Shown piece after piece: positions 17,754 to 28,200 of a DNA stretch of 64,000 bases (the stretch's first letter is position 1; every line of letters starts with the position of its first letter). The position numbers and the translations under genes were made by a program. Under the pieces are notes generated by a model, which saw nothing but the letters and a program-made list of their open reading frames with translations, made no database searches and was not told the origin of the DNA. Origin of the DNA: 43-108 sp001915545 (GTDB lineage: Bacteria; Bacteroidota; Bacteroidia; Bacteroidales; Bacteroidaceae); NCBI GenBank assembly GCA_902491215.1, contig CABUGV010000018.1, positions 6,583-70,582 of the forward strand, written 5' to 3'.

Positions 17754-19172
17754 TCACGGCAGTTTTATTGTAGTGCCCACTGGAACATTATCTGGATTCT
17801 TGAATCTGTTGGCTTTTATAATTGCATACACAGAATCTTTTGTTCCGTAGAACTTCTGCGACACCCTTGTCAATGATTCACCTTTCTTTATCACATATTC
17901 TGCAGGACGTGCAGGCTTAGCGTGCTCAGCCTTTGCTATAGAATCTGCAACAGCTTTAGCACGCAGGTTCTTCAAAGAATCCAGAACCTCTTGCTTGATT
18001 TTATCCTCAATCTTTGCAGAATCAGCTTTTGCAGTTTTAACCTTTGCACTATCTTGCACAATCTTTACAGGTTTGTTCTGCACTTTGGCAACAGTTTCTT
18101 CTTTCACTGCTGGTATCTGGGAAGAATTATTCCCATTTGCTACAAACATATATACAGCTATCGCTCCGGCAACAATCAATACTGCTATCACCGATGCAAT
18201 AGCTACAATCTTATTATTACGTTTCTTACCGTTCTTGTTGCTATCGTCATTCGAGACATAATCATCGTTGGATTCAGTCTTTACCGCAACATTATCTTCT
18301 TTCTGTTCTGTGTCCGCATTCGGCAGAACATCAACATTCTCTACCGACGTCTGTACGCTAGCCGGAGCAAGATTGTTGACCAATCTATCAACAAGCTGTT
18401 CCAGTCTTACCATTTCTTCCCTAGCCTTCTGAGCCTCAAGAGCTGTTGCTTCAGCATATCCTCTAGCCTCTTCCAAACGACGCTTTGCATCCTCGATGCT
18501 CTCCGGAGTTGAAATAATAAGATCTATATTTGAAAATTCATCAACTGGCCTTTCCTCGTATTCAGGCTCATCACTATTACTTGTATCTGAGTTTTCTCGA
18601 GGATCATCATTATTTTCAGGTTCAGGCTTTCCGTCAGCCTCATTATTTTCAACTGATTCCGAAGCTTCAGCAGTAGATTCCTCTGAAACTGCATTCGGTT
18701 CTGCCGAAGACACGTCTGCAACAGTTTCAGTAGAAACAACCATTTCAGTAACAGCTTCAAAAACAGAAGCCTCCTGAGCACTGTTTTCAACATCTGAAGC
18801 AATATCTTCATCACCAGACTCATCAGAAACGACATCATCAACACCAGCCTGCTCCTCGTCAGCTTCAGCACCGTCATCAGAAACCGTTTCCGTGAAAAAC
18901 AAATTGGCGGCATCGTCAGGAACAAAAGACACGCGCTTATGCCCTTGTATCACGAAACGCTCACCTGTTGCAACATTAACACTTTCCCTACTGCTGATGT
19001 CTACAAGCTTAAACGTTCCGAAACCTTTGATGCGCACTATTCCGTCCGCGTCAAGTCCCTCAATTATAACATTCCAGAATGCCTTGGAAAACGCATCTGC
19101 ACTCTTTCTTGTCAAGCCGAGCTTATCGGCCATGGCGTCAGCAATCATCTGAACTGTAACCTTTGTACCCAT
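17754..19172 (-). CDS. HU-domain, transmembrane, LysM fusion protein
   Basis: The 472-residue protein begins with a complete HU/IHF-like DNA-binding domain (about residues 1-90; KSADAFSKAFWNVIIEGL, GFGTFKL, then a beta-arm region). A very acidic Glu/Asp/Ser/Val-rich linker follows (about 95-215), then a helical stretch (about 220-265), one membrane span at about 320-343, a Lys/Ala-rich region and a C-terminal LysM at about 422-472 (YVIKKGESLTRVSQKFYG). With one span, the HU domain would be cytoplasmic and the LysM periplasmic, so the protein could tether DNA to peptidoglycan. It follows a stand-alone HU gene by a few bases. The topology is inferred. Confidence 0.85.
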   Translation of the reverse strand: MGTKVTVQMIADAMADKLGLTRKSADAFSKAFWNVIIEGLDADGIVRIKGFGTFKLVDISSRESVNVATGERFVIQGHKRVSFVPDDAANLFFTETVSDDGAEADEEQAGVDDVVSDESGDEDIASDVENSAQEASVFEAVTEMVVSTETVADVSSAEPNAVSEESTAEASESVENNEADGKPEPENNDDPRENSDTSNSDEPEYEERPVDEFSNIDLIISTPESIEDAKRRLEEARGYAEATALEAQKAREEMVRLEQLVDRLVNNLAPASVQTSVENVDVLPNADTEQKEDNVAVKTESNDDYVSNDDSNKNGKKRNNKIVAIASVIAVLIVAGAIAVYMFVANGNNSSQIPAVKEETVAKVQNKPVKIVQDSAKVKTAKADSAKIEDKIKQEVLDSLKNLRAKAVADSIAKAEHAKPARPAEYVIKKGESLTRVSQKFYGTKDSVYAIIKANRFKNPDNVPVGTTIKLP

Positions 19173-19181
19173 AAGCAATTA

Positions 19182-19457
19182 TCACTTGTTGAATTTTTCT
19201 TTAAGCACAGCGCTCTGACGAAAATTAAGGACACGTCTGGAAGGTATAATAACCGTCTCTTTTGTCGTCGGATTATACATTTTCCTCTCAGCCTTAACCT
19301 TTGTATCAAAATTACCAATTCCCTGCACAGATACGACATTGCCCTCAGCAACGGATTTCAGCAGTTCATTCAAATAAGTCTCCACCATTTCTTCCGTTTC
19401 TGGTTCATCCACTTCCAGTGTTTCCGACAATCTCTTAACAAAATCCTTATATTTCAT
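19182..19457 (-). CDS. HU/IHF-family DNA-binding protein
   Basis: The 91-residue protein has the HU fold: helices (KDFVKRLSETLEVDEPETEEMV), then VSVQGIGNFDTKVKAERKMYNP and a basic arm ending RRVLNFRQSAVLKEKFNK. It is a nucleoid protein that bends DNA; the N-terminal half is unusually acidic for HU. It is located between rimO and the HU-LysM fusion, and the gap to the fusion is under 10 bp, so they are very likely co-expressed and may form heterodimers through their HU domains (inference). Confidence 0.9.
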   Translation of the reverse strand: MKYKDFVKRLSETLEVDEPETEEMVETYLNELLKSVAEGNVVSVQGIGNFDTKVKAERKMYNPTTKETVIIPSRRVLNFRQSAVLKEKFNK

Positions 19458-19508
19458 ATTTCAACTGTGCATTCGTTATATGGCATTCTTCTTATTAATT
19501 CTATATTC

Positions 19509-20807
19509 TTATTCTCTTACACCGTAAAGGTCAAAATCATCAGCATCGATTATGCGGATATTATAAAAACATCCAATACGGAGCTTACCGTTGTCAACAG
19601 GAATAAGCACTTCGGGGTCAACCTCTGGAGAATCAAATTCTGTTCGACCGATATAATAATCGCCTTCAACACGATCTATCACTGTTTTGAAAACCTTACC
19701 GACTTTTGCCTGACTCAGTTCACCAGAAATATTCTGCTGAATGGCCATTAGTTCTGACAAACGGCGCTGTTTCTCTTCATCCGGCACCTCGTCCTTGAAA
19801 TGCCTTGCCGCATAAGTTCCGTCTTCTTCAGAATAGGCAAATGCCCCCATCCTATCAAAACGAGCCCAGCGGACAAACTCCTTCAACTCCTCAAACTCTT
19901 CTTCGCCCTCTCCCGGAAATCCTACCATAAGCGTTGTACGCAAATGAATGCTTGGAACTTCCTTTCTGAAACGTTCTACAAGAGCATAAGTATCTTCTTT
20001 GGTTACATGGCGTCTCATATTTGTCAACACCTTGGTGCTGACATGCTGCAACGCAATGTCCATGTATTTGCACACATTCTTTCTTTCGCGCATAACCTTG
20101 AACAAATCCTCGGGGAAATCATGAGGATAAGCATAATGAAGCCTTATCCACTTCACACCCTTGACATCCGAAATGCGCTCCACCAACTCGGCAATGCATC
20201 TGCGTCCATAAAGATCCAGTCCGTAAAACGTCAGTTCCTGAGCAATAATCTGAAACTCCTTTACACCAGACTCAACCAGCATCTTTACTTCATCCACAAT
20301 CTCCTCTATCGGACGCGAAACATGCCTTCCCGTGATAATAGGAATAGCACAATAAGCACAATGGCGATCACAGCCTTCGGAAATTTTCAGATAGGCATAA
20401 TGTTTAGGAGTAGTAATGCACCTCTCTATTCGGTGATCCTCCATATACACCTTGCCCAAATCGGAAATAAGTTCATTCCAATTGAATTTTCCGTAAAACT
20501 TATCAACCTGCGGAATTTCCTTGCCCAGTTCTTTAAGGTAGCGTTCGGAAAGACAACCCATGACATAAAGTTTCTTAAGCCTTCCTTCTTCCTTGGCCTG
20601 ACAAAACTCCAATATCATATTTATGGATTCTTCTTTTGCGTCTCCGATAAACCCACAAGTATTTATGACTGCAATCTCTCCTCTGGGACAATCAGAATCA
20701 TGCGTAACCTTGTAACCATTTAGTTCAAGCTGTCTCATCAGTTTTTCTGAATCAACAAGATTCTTTGAGCATCCCAGCGTTATAATATCCACTGTATTTT
20801 TTCTCAT
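19509..20807 (-). CDS. rimO: Ribosomal protein S12 methylthiotransferase RimO
   Basis: The 432-residue radical SAM enzyme methylthiolates an aspartate of ribosomal protein S12. The N-terminal UPF0004 domain starts TLGCSKNLVDSE; the radical SAM cluster motif CDRHCAYC is near residues 145-152; a TRAM domain ends the protein. The RimO-type N-terminus (GCSKNLVDSE) distinguishes it from MiaB. It lies 76 bp after ftsY on the same strand, in the arrangement common in Bacteroidales. Confidence 0.96.
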   Translation of the reverse strand: MRKNTVDIITLGCSKNLVDSEKLMRQLELNGYKVTHDSDCPRGEIAVINTCGFIGDAKEESINMILEFCQAKEEGRLKKLYVMGCLSERYLKELGKEIPQVDKFYGKFNWNELISDLGKVYMEDHRIERCITTPKHYAYLKISEGCDRHCAYCAIPIITGRHVSRPIEEIVDEVKMLVESGVKEFQIIAQELTFYGLDLYGRRCIAELVERISDVKGVKWIRLHYAYPHDFPEDLFKVMRERKNVCKYMDIALQHVSTKVLTNMRRHVTKEDTYALVERFRKEVPSIHLRTTLMVGFPGEGEEEFEELKEFVRWARFDRMGAFAYSEEDGTYAARHFKDEVPDEEKQRRLSELMAIQQNISGELSQAKVGKVFKTVIDRVEGDYYIGRTEFDSPEVDPEVLIPVDNGKLRIGCFYNIRIIDADDFDLYGVRE

Positions 20808-20883
20808 CAGATAGTCTGTATTTATCTTTTGCCGACACGGCCATATTCAACAAGAAACCATGCGATCACGCCTTAGGCAGACA

Positions 20884-21840
20884 TCAATTGTCGCCGAAGA
20901 GAGAGTTTACGAACTCAGTCCTGTTGAATGGCTGCAGATCCTCCATTCCTTCGCCTAAGCCGATATATTTAACAGGTATCTTGAACTGTTGCGAAATACC
21001 TATAACCACACCGCCTTTAGCAGTACCGTCAAGCTTGGTTATGGCCATAGATGTTACTTCCGTAGCCTTCGTAAATTGTTTTGCCTGTTCAAATGCATTC
21101 TGTCCTGTAGAACCGTCAAGAACCAGCAGAACCTCATCCGGTGCTCCAGGTACAACCTTACGCATGACATTTTTTATCTTAGTCAGCTCGTTCATCAGAT
21201 TCACCTTATTGTGCAAACGTCCAGCTGTATCAATAAGAACAACGTCGGCACCACCTGCAACCGCAGAGCTTACAGTGTCATAAGCAACTGAAGCCGGATC
21301 AGCACCCATCTGCTGTTTGATCACAGGCACTCCCACGCGTTCACCCCAAATGCAAAGCTGTTCAACGGCTGCGGCTCTGAAAGTATCAGCCGCACCCAGA
21401 TAGACATTCAGTCCCTGCTTTTTCAGCTGATAAGCCAATTTGCCGATTGTAGTAGTCTTTCCTACTCCGTTCACTCCTACAACCATGACAACGTAAGGTT
21501 TTCTGCCCTCAGGAATCTTGAATCCATCAGTATCTTCAGAATTATTGTCGACCAGCAATGCCGCTATCTCTTCCCTCAAAATACTGTTGAGCTCCGAAGT
21601 ATTGACGTACTTGTCGCGTGCCACACGTTCTTCAATCCTGCGGATAATCTCCAAAGTTGTATCCACACCGACATCCGACGTGATGAGTACCTCCTCCAGA
21701 TTGTCAAGTACTTCTTCATCAACCTTCGACTTACCGGCAACGGCACGTGCTATCTTTCCGAACACACTTTCCTTTGTCTTGGCAAGTCCATTGTCAAGCG
21801 TTTCCTTCTTTTTCTTGGAAAACAAATCAAAAAATCCCAT
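20884..21840 (-). CDS. ftsY: Signal recognition particle receptor FtsY
   Basis: The 318-residue GTPase docks SRP-ribosome complexes at the inner membrane. It has a short Lys-rich N-terminus (FSKKKKET) without the long acidic A domain of E. coli, then the N domain and the G domain with GVNGVGKTTT (about residues 124-133), DTAGR and TKLDGTAKGG. The GLGEGMEDLQPF ending is typical. A terminator after DUF4295 and a -7 element at 21872 suggest that ftsY has its own promoter. Confidence 0.97.
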   Translation of the reverse strand: MGFFDLFSKKKKETLDNGLAKTKESVFGKIARAVAGKSKVDEEVLDNLEEVLITSDVGVDTTLEIIRRIEERVARDKYVNTSELNSILREEIAALLVDNNSEDTDGFKIPEGRKPYVVMVVGVNGVGKTTTIGKLAYQLKKQGLNVYLGAADTFRAAAVEQLCIWGERVGVPVIKQQMGADPASVAYDTVSSAVAGGADVVLIDTAGRLHNKVNLMNELTKIKNVMRKVVPGAPDEVLLVLDGSTGQNAFEQAKQFTKATEVTSMAITKLDGTAKGGVVIGISQQFKIPVKYIGLGEGMEDLQPFNRTEFVNSLFGDN

Positions 21841-21871
21841 GTAAAAACAAAATTATCGATAATTATCACTG

Positions 21872-21879
21872 CAAAGATA
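21872..21879 (-). promoter_or_regulatory. -7 element of ftsY-rimO
   Basis: TATCTTTG on the minus strand, 32 bp before the ftsY start and after the upstream terminator. TTTG elements exist upstream but not at the ideal spacing. Confidence 0.5.
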
Positions 21880-21908
21880 CAATCTTTAAAGCACAAAGGT
21901 GACAAAAA

Positions 21909-21943
21909 ACAACAAAAAACCCCTCCATCGTACGTGGAGAGGT
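21909..21943 (-). terminator. Intrinsic terminator after DUF4295
   Basis: On the minus strand CCTCTCCA pairs with TGGAGGGG (one G-T pair) around a seven-base loop, followed by a T-rich run. It separates the ribosomal-protein cluster from ftsY. Confidence 0.85.
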
Positions 21944-21978
21944 TTCTTTATGCAATATCCCGTCATAACGGGAGTTTA

Positions 21979-22131
21979 TCATTTCTTGAAATAATCCTTT
22001 ACTGTTTCAGCAGGAATCATCTTCTCATCGAATACGTAAGCACCAGTCTTAGGAGACTTTACCATTCTGATGACCTTAGAATAAGAACGTCCGTCTTTGT
22101 TCTGAAGGGTTGCGACTGTTTTCTTTGCCAT
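21979..22131 (-). CDS. DUF4295 small basic protein
   Basis: A 50-residue ORF starts at ATG 22129-22131 (MAKKTVATLQNKDGRSYSKV) and ends YFKK. It is basic, has no membrane segment and matches, from memory, DUF4295, a Bacteroidetes-specific protein encoded right after rpmG. Its strict neighbourhood with L28 and L33 suggests a ribosome-associated role, which is inference. The gap to rpmG is 10 bp. Confidence 0.88.
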   Translation of the reverse strand: MAKKTVATLQNKDGRSYSKVIRMVKSPKTGAYVFDEKMIPAETVKDYFKK

Positions 22132-22141
22132 GTGGTTTCAA

Positions 22142-22330
22142 TTATTTAATTTCCTTATGAACTGTTACTCTCTTAAGGATAGGATTATACTTCTTAAGTT
22201 CCAGACGATCTGGAGTATTCTTGCGGTTCTTTGTTGTGATGTAGCGTGATGTTCCTGGAAGACCGCTTTCCTTCATCTCAGTACATTCAAGTATTACCTG
22301 TACTCTATTGCCCTTTGCTTTCTTTGCCAT
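22142..22330 (-). CDS. rpmG: 50S ribosomal protein L33
   Basis: The 62-residue protein ([40 protein letters not shown]) is L33. It has a single cysteine rather than the two CxxC pairs of the zinc-binding type, so it is the zinc-independent form. It lies between rpmB and DUF4295 with gaps of 19 and 10 bp, forming one transcription unit. Confidence 0.97.
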   Translation of the reverse strand: MAKKAKGNRVQVILECTEMKESGLPGTSRYITTKNRKNTPDRLELKKYNPILKRVTVHKEIK

Positions 22331-22349
22331 TTCTATGATCTCCTATTGA

Positions 22350-22610
22350 TTATGCTATCACCTGAATGTCTTTCCATTCACAGTAGCCCTTGTTGACAGC
22401 CTGCTTTAATGCGGCATCCAACCCGATGCGGTTAATTATACGAAGTCCTGCGGCGCTGACATTCAGCACAATCCAGCAATCTTCCTCTACGTAGTAGAAT
22501 TTCTTAGTGAACAGATTGACATCAAAATGTCTCTTTGTTCTACGCAATGAATGAGAAACGTTGTTTCCTATCATTGCCTTCTTTCCTGTAATCTGACAAA
22601 TTTTCGACAT
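22350..22610 (-). CDS. rpmB: 50S ribosomal protein L28
   Basis: The 86-residue protein starts [20 protein letters not shown] and contains the L28 segments [13 protein letters not shown] and [15 protein letters not shown]. It binds 23S rRNA in the large subunit. It is the first gene of the rpmB-rpmG-DUF4295 unit. A -7 element, TAATTTTG on the minus strand (22661-22668), lies 50 bp upstream. Confidence 0.97.
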   Translation of the reverse strand: MSKICQITGKKAMIGNNVSHSLRRTKRHFDVNLFTKKFYYVEEDCWIVLNVSAAGLRIINRIGLDAALKQAVNKGYCEWKDIQVIA

Positions 22611-22660
22611 ATCCTTATATTATATTGTTGTTTTCATGTGTCTGTACTCAAAACAGCGTG

Positions 22661-22668
22661 CAAAATTA
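22661..22668 (-). promoter_or_regulatory. -7 element of the rpmB unit
   Basis: TAATTTTG on the minus strand fits TAnnTTTG; the expected -33 position reads CTTG rather than TTTG. The rest of the 341 bp gap (22611-22951) holds repeat copy B and otherwise nothing recognised. Confidence 0.45.
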
Positions 22669-22858
22669 GTATTTTTTCAATTAACAGACAAGTTTTTCAA
22701 TAAAAAACTCATCTTTTCAAACAAACTGCCGATCACAGTCACTTATTTTTTATATTCAAGCGACAGAAGTCAACACCCTAAAAAACAACACGTTTTAAAA
22801 TCAGCAACCGACGAAATCTTAACATAATGAAATATTGCGGGCGCTCAGCAATATAACC

Positions 22859-22914
22859 GCGAGGGCTCGCGACAACAATTATGAGCGCTCGAAAAAAACA
22901 GCGCGAGCGCGCAT
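22859..22914 (+). repeat. 56 bp palindromic intergenic element, copy B (degenerate)
   Basis: GCGAGGGCTC at 22859-22868 is followed after 13 bp by the core TGAGCGCTCGAAAA (22882-22895), then 9 bp and a diverged right arm GAGCGCGCAT. Spacing is identical to copies A and C. An extra upstream GCGCTCA at 22841-22847 can pair with TGAGCGC at 22882-22888, giving an alternative fold. It lies 37 bp past the end of the araC-type gene. Confidence 0.75.
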
Positions 22915-22951
22915 ACGTACACATTACCGAAGAGAAACGTGCAGAAGTGCA

Positions 22952-23791
22952 TCAGCGTTCCCGTTTTCTGAACTGACCTGGAGAAAGAGACGTATGCTTT
23001 TTGAAATACCGGCTCATGAATGACTGGTTAGGAAAGTTATACATATCGCAAATCTCCGCTATTGTAAGCTCCGTAGTCATGAGAGTATTCTTCAAACGAG
23101 TAATTACAAACCTGTCTATAACCTCCTTTGCCGTATGGTTCGAAATCTTTGTTACTATATTATTAAGGTGTTTTGGCGATATGCAAAGTTCGTTTGCATA
23201 AAAAAGGACCTCACGCGACTCCAGATAATGTTGCGAAACAGACTGCATGAAACGCTTGAAATGTTCCTGCGAACGATTGGACGTAACAACATCCATCACC
23301 GACGGGAAATTGCGGCTCACATAATTATAGTACCCCATCAGCAGAAAACGGAACTGAAGCTGCGCCATCTGTACACGGTAACGACAATCATGCTCGTCGT
23401 TGATGTCAAACAGCATCGAGAAAATATTGGTTATCCATGACGAAATCGGATACTGATCCTTGAAAGACGGGTTCTGGCGAAAGAAAAGGAACACACCTCT
23501 TTCAAGATTGAGACATGCGGTCTGAAAGAAATCCTGGGTATAAGCAAAACAAAGCACTTCCAGATCTGTCGACGCGTCTATAACTGCAACTATATCATTT
23601 GGAACAATGTTTATGTTTGTGTTTGCCTCAAGAATATAAGAATGTTCATTAATCTCAACCTTGGCACTTCCTCGTGTGCAATGCAGCAATGCACCATAAC
23701 TCATCAATACCGGTCCTCGTTCGAATTCTTGAGAAGAGATTTTCCTGACAATAAAATCTTCTTTTTCCGTGAACAACAGATTATTTTTCAT
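22952..23791 (-). CDS. AraC-family transcriptional regulator
   Basis: The 279-residue protein has an N-terminal cupin-like sensor region (ALLHCTRGSAKVEINEHSYIL) and a C-terminal AraC double helix-turn-helix at about residues 180-275 (LCISPKHLNNIVTKISNHTA; TIAEICDMYNFPNQSFMSRYFKKHTSLSPGQFRK). ATG at 23789-23791 is chosen because family members start near MKNNLLF; an upstream ATG at 23833 is possible. It is divergent from the RND efflux genes, so it is the likely regulator of that pump. The inducer is unknown. A -7 element TAATTTTG (minus, 23813-23820) lies 22 bp upstream. Confidence 0.9.
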   Translation of the reverse strand: MKNNLLFTEKEDFIVRKISSQEFERGPVLMSYGALLHCTRGSAKVEINEHSYILEANTNINIVPNDIVAVIDASTDLEVLCFAYTQDFFQTACLNLERGVFLFFRQNPSFKDQYPISSWITNIFSMLFDINDEHDCRYRVQMAQLQFRFLLMGYYNYVSRNFPSVMDVVTSNRSQEHFKRFMQSVSQHYLESREVLFYANELCISPKHLNNIVTKISNHTAKEVIDRFVITRLKNTLMTTELTIAEICDMYNFPNQSFMSRYFKKHTSLSPGQFRKRER

Positions 23792-23990
23792 AAAAAGTTC
23801 ATTTTCTAAACACAAAATTACCTTTTTAGACATAAACGGCCAAGTAATGGTATTAAAAAGGCAATTTTTTGTTTTATTAAGGAAAACTCCAAGAATAGCA
23901 TTAGGATTAACTTTGCACTCGTATTTAGGATGTTATAAATAGAGACAAAAGAGACAATATAATTTTTTAATGGTATCAATCAATATTTTT

Positions 23991-25085
23991 ATGAAAATCA
24001 AACATGTTTTTCCTATTGCAGCAATTACCAGCTGCATGGTATTCGTGTCATGCGGCCAACAGCAGCAAAGCATGCCACAGGCTAAGTACGAGACAATGAA
24101 GGTAAAGGCCGAAAACAGAAATCTGGAAAAAACATTCTCTGCAACAATCCGCGGACGTCAGGACATCGAAATTTATCCTGAAGTCTCTGGAAAGCTGACA
24201 AAACTGTGTGTTACAGAAGGCCAAAACGTAAAGAAAGGACAGGTTCTTTTCGTAATAGATCAGGTTCCATACGCAGCACAGGTTGAAACAGCAAAGGCCA
24301 ATGTCAAAGCAGCAGAAGCATCGCTCGCTACAGCCGAACTCAACTACAAGAGCGAAAAGAATCTTTTCGACAAGAAAGTTGTTTCTGAATACGATCTCAA
24401 GACTTCAGAGAACGCACTTCTCACAGCTAAAGCGACATTGGCACAGGCTAAAGCCCAGCTTACAATCGCAAACAACAACTTGTCATACTGTTCTGTAAAG
24501 AGCCCATCTGACGGAGTTGTAGGCAAACTGCCTTACAGGCTCGGTGCACTTGTCGGACCATCAATGCCACAGTCGCTCACAACCGTTTCCGACAATTCTG
24601 AAATGTACATATATTTCTCTATGCCGGAAAAAGACGCCATCGAAACTGCACGCCAGTACGGTTCACTCGAAAAAGCAGTCGAAAAAATGCCGCTCATTTC
24701 GCTCAAGCTCAGCGACGGCACAATATACAGCGAAAAAGGCAAGGTTGAAAGTGTAACAGGTTCAATAAACACATCAACCGGAACAGTAAGCCTGAGGGCA
24801 AAATTCCCGAACAACAACAAATTCCTGATAAGCGGTTCGACAGGAAGCGTCATCATGCCGGTAGCATACAACAACGTGATTATAATACCGCAGGAGGCGA
24901 CATATGCACTACAGGACAAGACCGTATGCTACAAGGTTGTGGACGGAAAAGCCAAATCTCAGATTATCAGCGTATCAAAAACCAACAACGGAAAGGAATA
25001 CGTTGTTCTTGACGGTCTGAAAGCTGGTGATGAAATCGTTGCTACAGGTGCCGGACTTGTAAGAGAAGGAACACAAATAAAATAA
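23991..25085 (+). CDS. RND efflux periplasmic adaptor (membrane fusion) lipoprotein
   Basis: The 364-residue protein starts with a lipoprotein signal (MKIKHVFPIAAITSC...FVSC), so it is anchored in a membrane on the periplasmic side. Lipoyl-like halves (EVSGKLTKLCVTEGQNVKKGQVLF and SPSDGVVGKLPYRLGALVG) flank an alpha-helical hairpin at about residues 95-165, then beta-barrel domains. It is an AcrA/MexA-type adaptor linking the inner membrane pump to the outer membrane channel. The start at 23991 gives the clean signal peptide. A possible -7 element, TAACTTTG, is at 23908-23915. Confidence 0.94.
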   Translation: MKIKHVFPIAAITSCMVFVSCGQQQQSMPQAKYETMKVKAENRNLEKTFSATIRGRQDIEIYPEVSGKLTKLCVTEGQNVKKGQVLFVIDQVPYAAQVETAKANVKAAEASLATAELNYKSEKNLFDKKVVSEYDLKTSENALLTAKATLAQAKAQLTIANNNLSYCSVKSPSDGVVGKLPYRLGALVGPSMPQSLTTVSDNSEMYIYFSMPEKDAIETARQYGSLEKAVEKMPLISLKLSDGTIYSEKGKVESVTGSINTSTGTVSLRAKFPNNNKFLISGSTGSVIMPVAYNNVIIIPQEATYALQDKTVCYKVVDGKAKSQIISVSKTNNGKEYVVLDGLKAGDEIVATGAGLVREGTQIK

Positions 25086-25278
25086 CAGATTCCGAAAGAA
25101 TGCTGAGGCAACTGCCCGAACAGAACCAGCGGATTCGTGTTTCGACAGCAGTAAAAATAAGACAAGCATAAAAAGATGAATGCCTGCAGATATAGAAAAA
25201 CGTTGTTCGGCACGGCAAAAGACACGAACACAAAATCGTGAAGCAGGCAAACACCGTAATATTTAAATTATCAGACAA

Positions 25279-28200
25279 ATGAAAGTAGAAACTTTTATTA
25301 AAAGACCTGTACTTTCAACAGTGATTTCCATACTTATCGTTCTGATAGGTATCATATCGCTCATCACCCTGCCGGTAGAGCAATATCCTAACATTGCCCC
25401 TCCACAGGTTGTTGTTAGTGCAACATACACAGGCGCAAGTGCCAGCACAGTGCAGAAATCAGTGATAGTGCCAATAGAGGAAGCTATCAACGGTGTAGAA
25501 AACATGGACTACATGACATCTACAGCAACAAACTCAGGATCTGCCTCAATAACAGTATACTTCAAACAAGGCACAGACCCGGACATGGCGGCGGTGAACG
25601 TGCAGAACCGTGTGGCAACAGCTCAGGGTCTGCTGCCGGCAGAAGTTACTAAGATCGGTGTAACAACGTTCAAGAGACAGAATTCGATGCTTGAAATCTT
25701 CGCTCTGTACTCTCCCGACAACACATACGATGCCACATTCATCTCCAACTACATGAAGATCAACCTTCAGACACAGGTTGCACGAATCCCTGGAGTCGGT
25801 GAAGCCTACACGCTGGGTAACGATTATGCCATGCGTATATGGCTCAATCCTGAAGTGATGGCTCAGTACAACCTTGTTCCATCAGACATAACAGCTGTAC
25901 TTGGAGAGCAGAACATAGAAGCATCTACCGGTGCACTCGGTGAAAACTCTGAGAACATATTCCAGTACAACCTGAACTATACAGGACGACTCGAAGATGT
26001 TGAACAGTTTGAGAACATGGTCATCACATCTACAGAAGGAGGTGAGGTGCTCAGACTCAAGGACGTTGCAGAAATCGAGCTGGGCGCAGTTTCATATCAG
26101 ATAGCAAGTGAAGTGAACGGACACCCTGGAAGCCAGTGCATCGTATTCCAGACAGCAGGTTCAAACGCAACGGAAGTTGTCAACAACATCAACGCATTCC
26201 TTGATGAGCAGAAAGAAAATCTGCCGAAAGGTCTGGAGGTCGAGGTGCTCCAGAATGTAAACGACTTCCTCTATGCATCAATATCAGAAGTTATCAAAAC
26301 ACTCATCGAGGCCATAATCCTCGTAACACTGGTCGTTTATTTCTTCCTACAGGACTACAAGGCAACACTCATCCCGACCATATCGCTCGTAGTGTCCCTC
26401 GTTGGTACGTTCATAGCTATCAGTCTGGCCGGATTCTCAATCAACCTCCTTACGCTGTTCGCCTTGATTCTGGCAATCGGTGTCGTGGTCGACGATGCCA
26501 TTGTCGTCGTCGAAGCCGTACAGACAAAGCTTGAAGAAGGCTATCAGTCTTCATACCTTGCAACACGAGACGCGATGAACGACGTAACAAACGCCATCAT
26601 CACATGTTCGCTTGTGTTCATGGCCGTGTTCGTACCTGTCTGCTTTACAGGAGGTACAGCAGGAATATTCTACACACAGTTCGGTATAACGCTTGCAGTT
26701 GCCGTAGGTATTTCAGCCATCAACGCGTTGACGCTCTCGCCAGCACTCTGCGCCATTCTCATGAAACCGGCAAATGCAGAAGAAGCAAAGAAAAAATCAT
26801 TCTCCAACAGAATAAGAATTGCATATAACGTTGCATTCAGCACAACTCTGGACAAATACCTGAAAGGTGTCATGTTCTTCCTTCACCGCAAGTGGCTTGT
26901 GTGGAGTTCGATTGCAATTTCGCTCGTTGCCCTCGTTGTCCTCATGAAGACAACAAAGACCGGTCTGGTTCCAAACGAAGACGTCGGCACAATTTTCGTG
27001 AACGTCAATGCAGTTCCAGGAAGCACGCTTCATGAGACAAAAAAGATTCTCGACGAGCTGGAAGACCCTATAAAGAACAGCCCCGAAGTACAAAGCTACT
27101 CAAAGGCAGTGGGATACAGTCTTATCGGTGGTCAGAGCACTTCATTCGGTACATACATCGTAAAACTGAAGCCATGGGATGAACGTGAAGGAAATGAGCA
27201 CAGCCAGAGCGCACTCGTTGCAAGGCTCAACGCTCAGTTCTCTCAGTACACAGATGCTCAAGTCATGGTGTTCGCACCAGGTATGATTCCAGGATACGGT
27301 ACAGGTAACTCCATAGACCTCCACCTGCAAGACAGAACCGGCGGCGACATGAATACATTCTATGCGCAGACCATGAAATACCTGGGCGCCCTGAATGCCC
27401 GCCCGGAAATACAGGTTGCATACACAACATTCAGCATGAACTATCCGCAGTACAAGGTGGATGTAGATGCGGCTCAGTGCAAACGGGCAGGAATTTCACC
27501 ATCAACAGTTCTTACTGAACTTGGAACATATTGCGGAGGCTCATACGTATCAAACATCAACAAGTATTCAAAGGTGTACAGAGTCATGCTTCAGGCAGAT
27601 CCAAAGTACAGACTTGACGAGACAGCGCTGAGCAACATATACGTACGCAACTCCAACGGTGAAATGGCTCCTGTAAGCCAGTTCGTAAAGCTTGAAAGAG
27701 TTCTCGGAGCACAGGTGCTCAACCGATTCAACCTCTTCCCTTCAATACCTACCAGCATCATGACAGCCGATGGATATTCGTCAGGTCAGGCCATCAAGGC
27801 CATTGAGGAAGTTTCAAAAGAAATGCTCCCTACAGGCTACACATACGAACTCAGCGGTATATCACGAGAAGAGGCCAGCGGAAGCGGTGCAGGACTCGGT
27901 ATAGTCCTTACACTCTGCGTAGTATTCATATACCTCCTTCTCAGTGCACTCTACGAAAGCTACTGGGTACCATTTGCGGTCATACTGTCCGTACCGTTCG
28001 GACTTGCAGGATCATTCCTGTTTGCAAAGGTAATGGGACTAGAAAACAACATTTACCTCCAGACCGGTATGATCATGCTTATCGGACTTCTTGCAAAGAC
28101 AGCCATCCTGTTGACAGAATTCGCAACAGCAAGACGCCACAGAGGCATGAGCCTTTCATTGGCGGCATACTCGGCAGCGAAGGTTCGTCTGAGACCAATC

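Noticed and set aside
25086..25278. Possible gene or regulatory RNA between the RND adaptor and permease genes
   Set aside because: No start codon with coding character, promoter or strong hairpin was seen; treated as a plain spacer within the operon.
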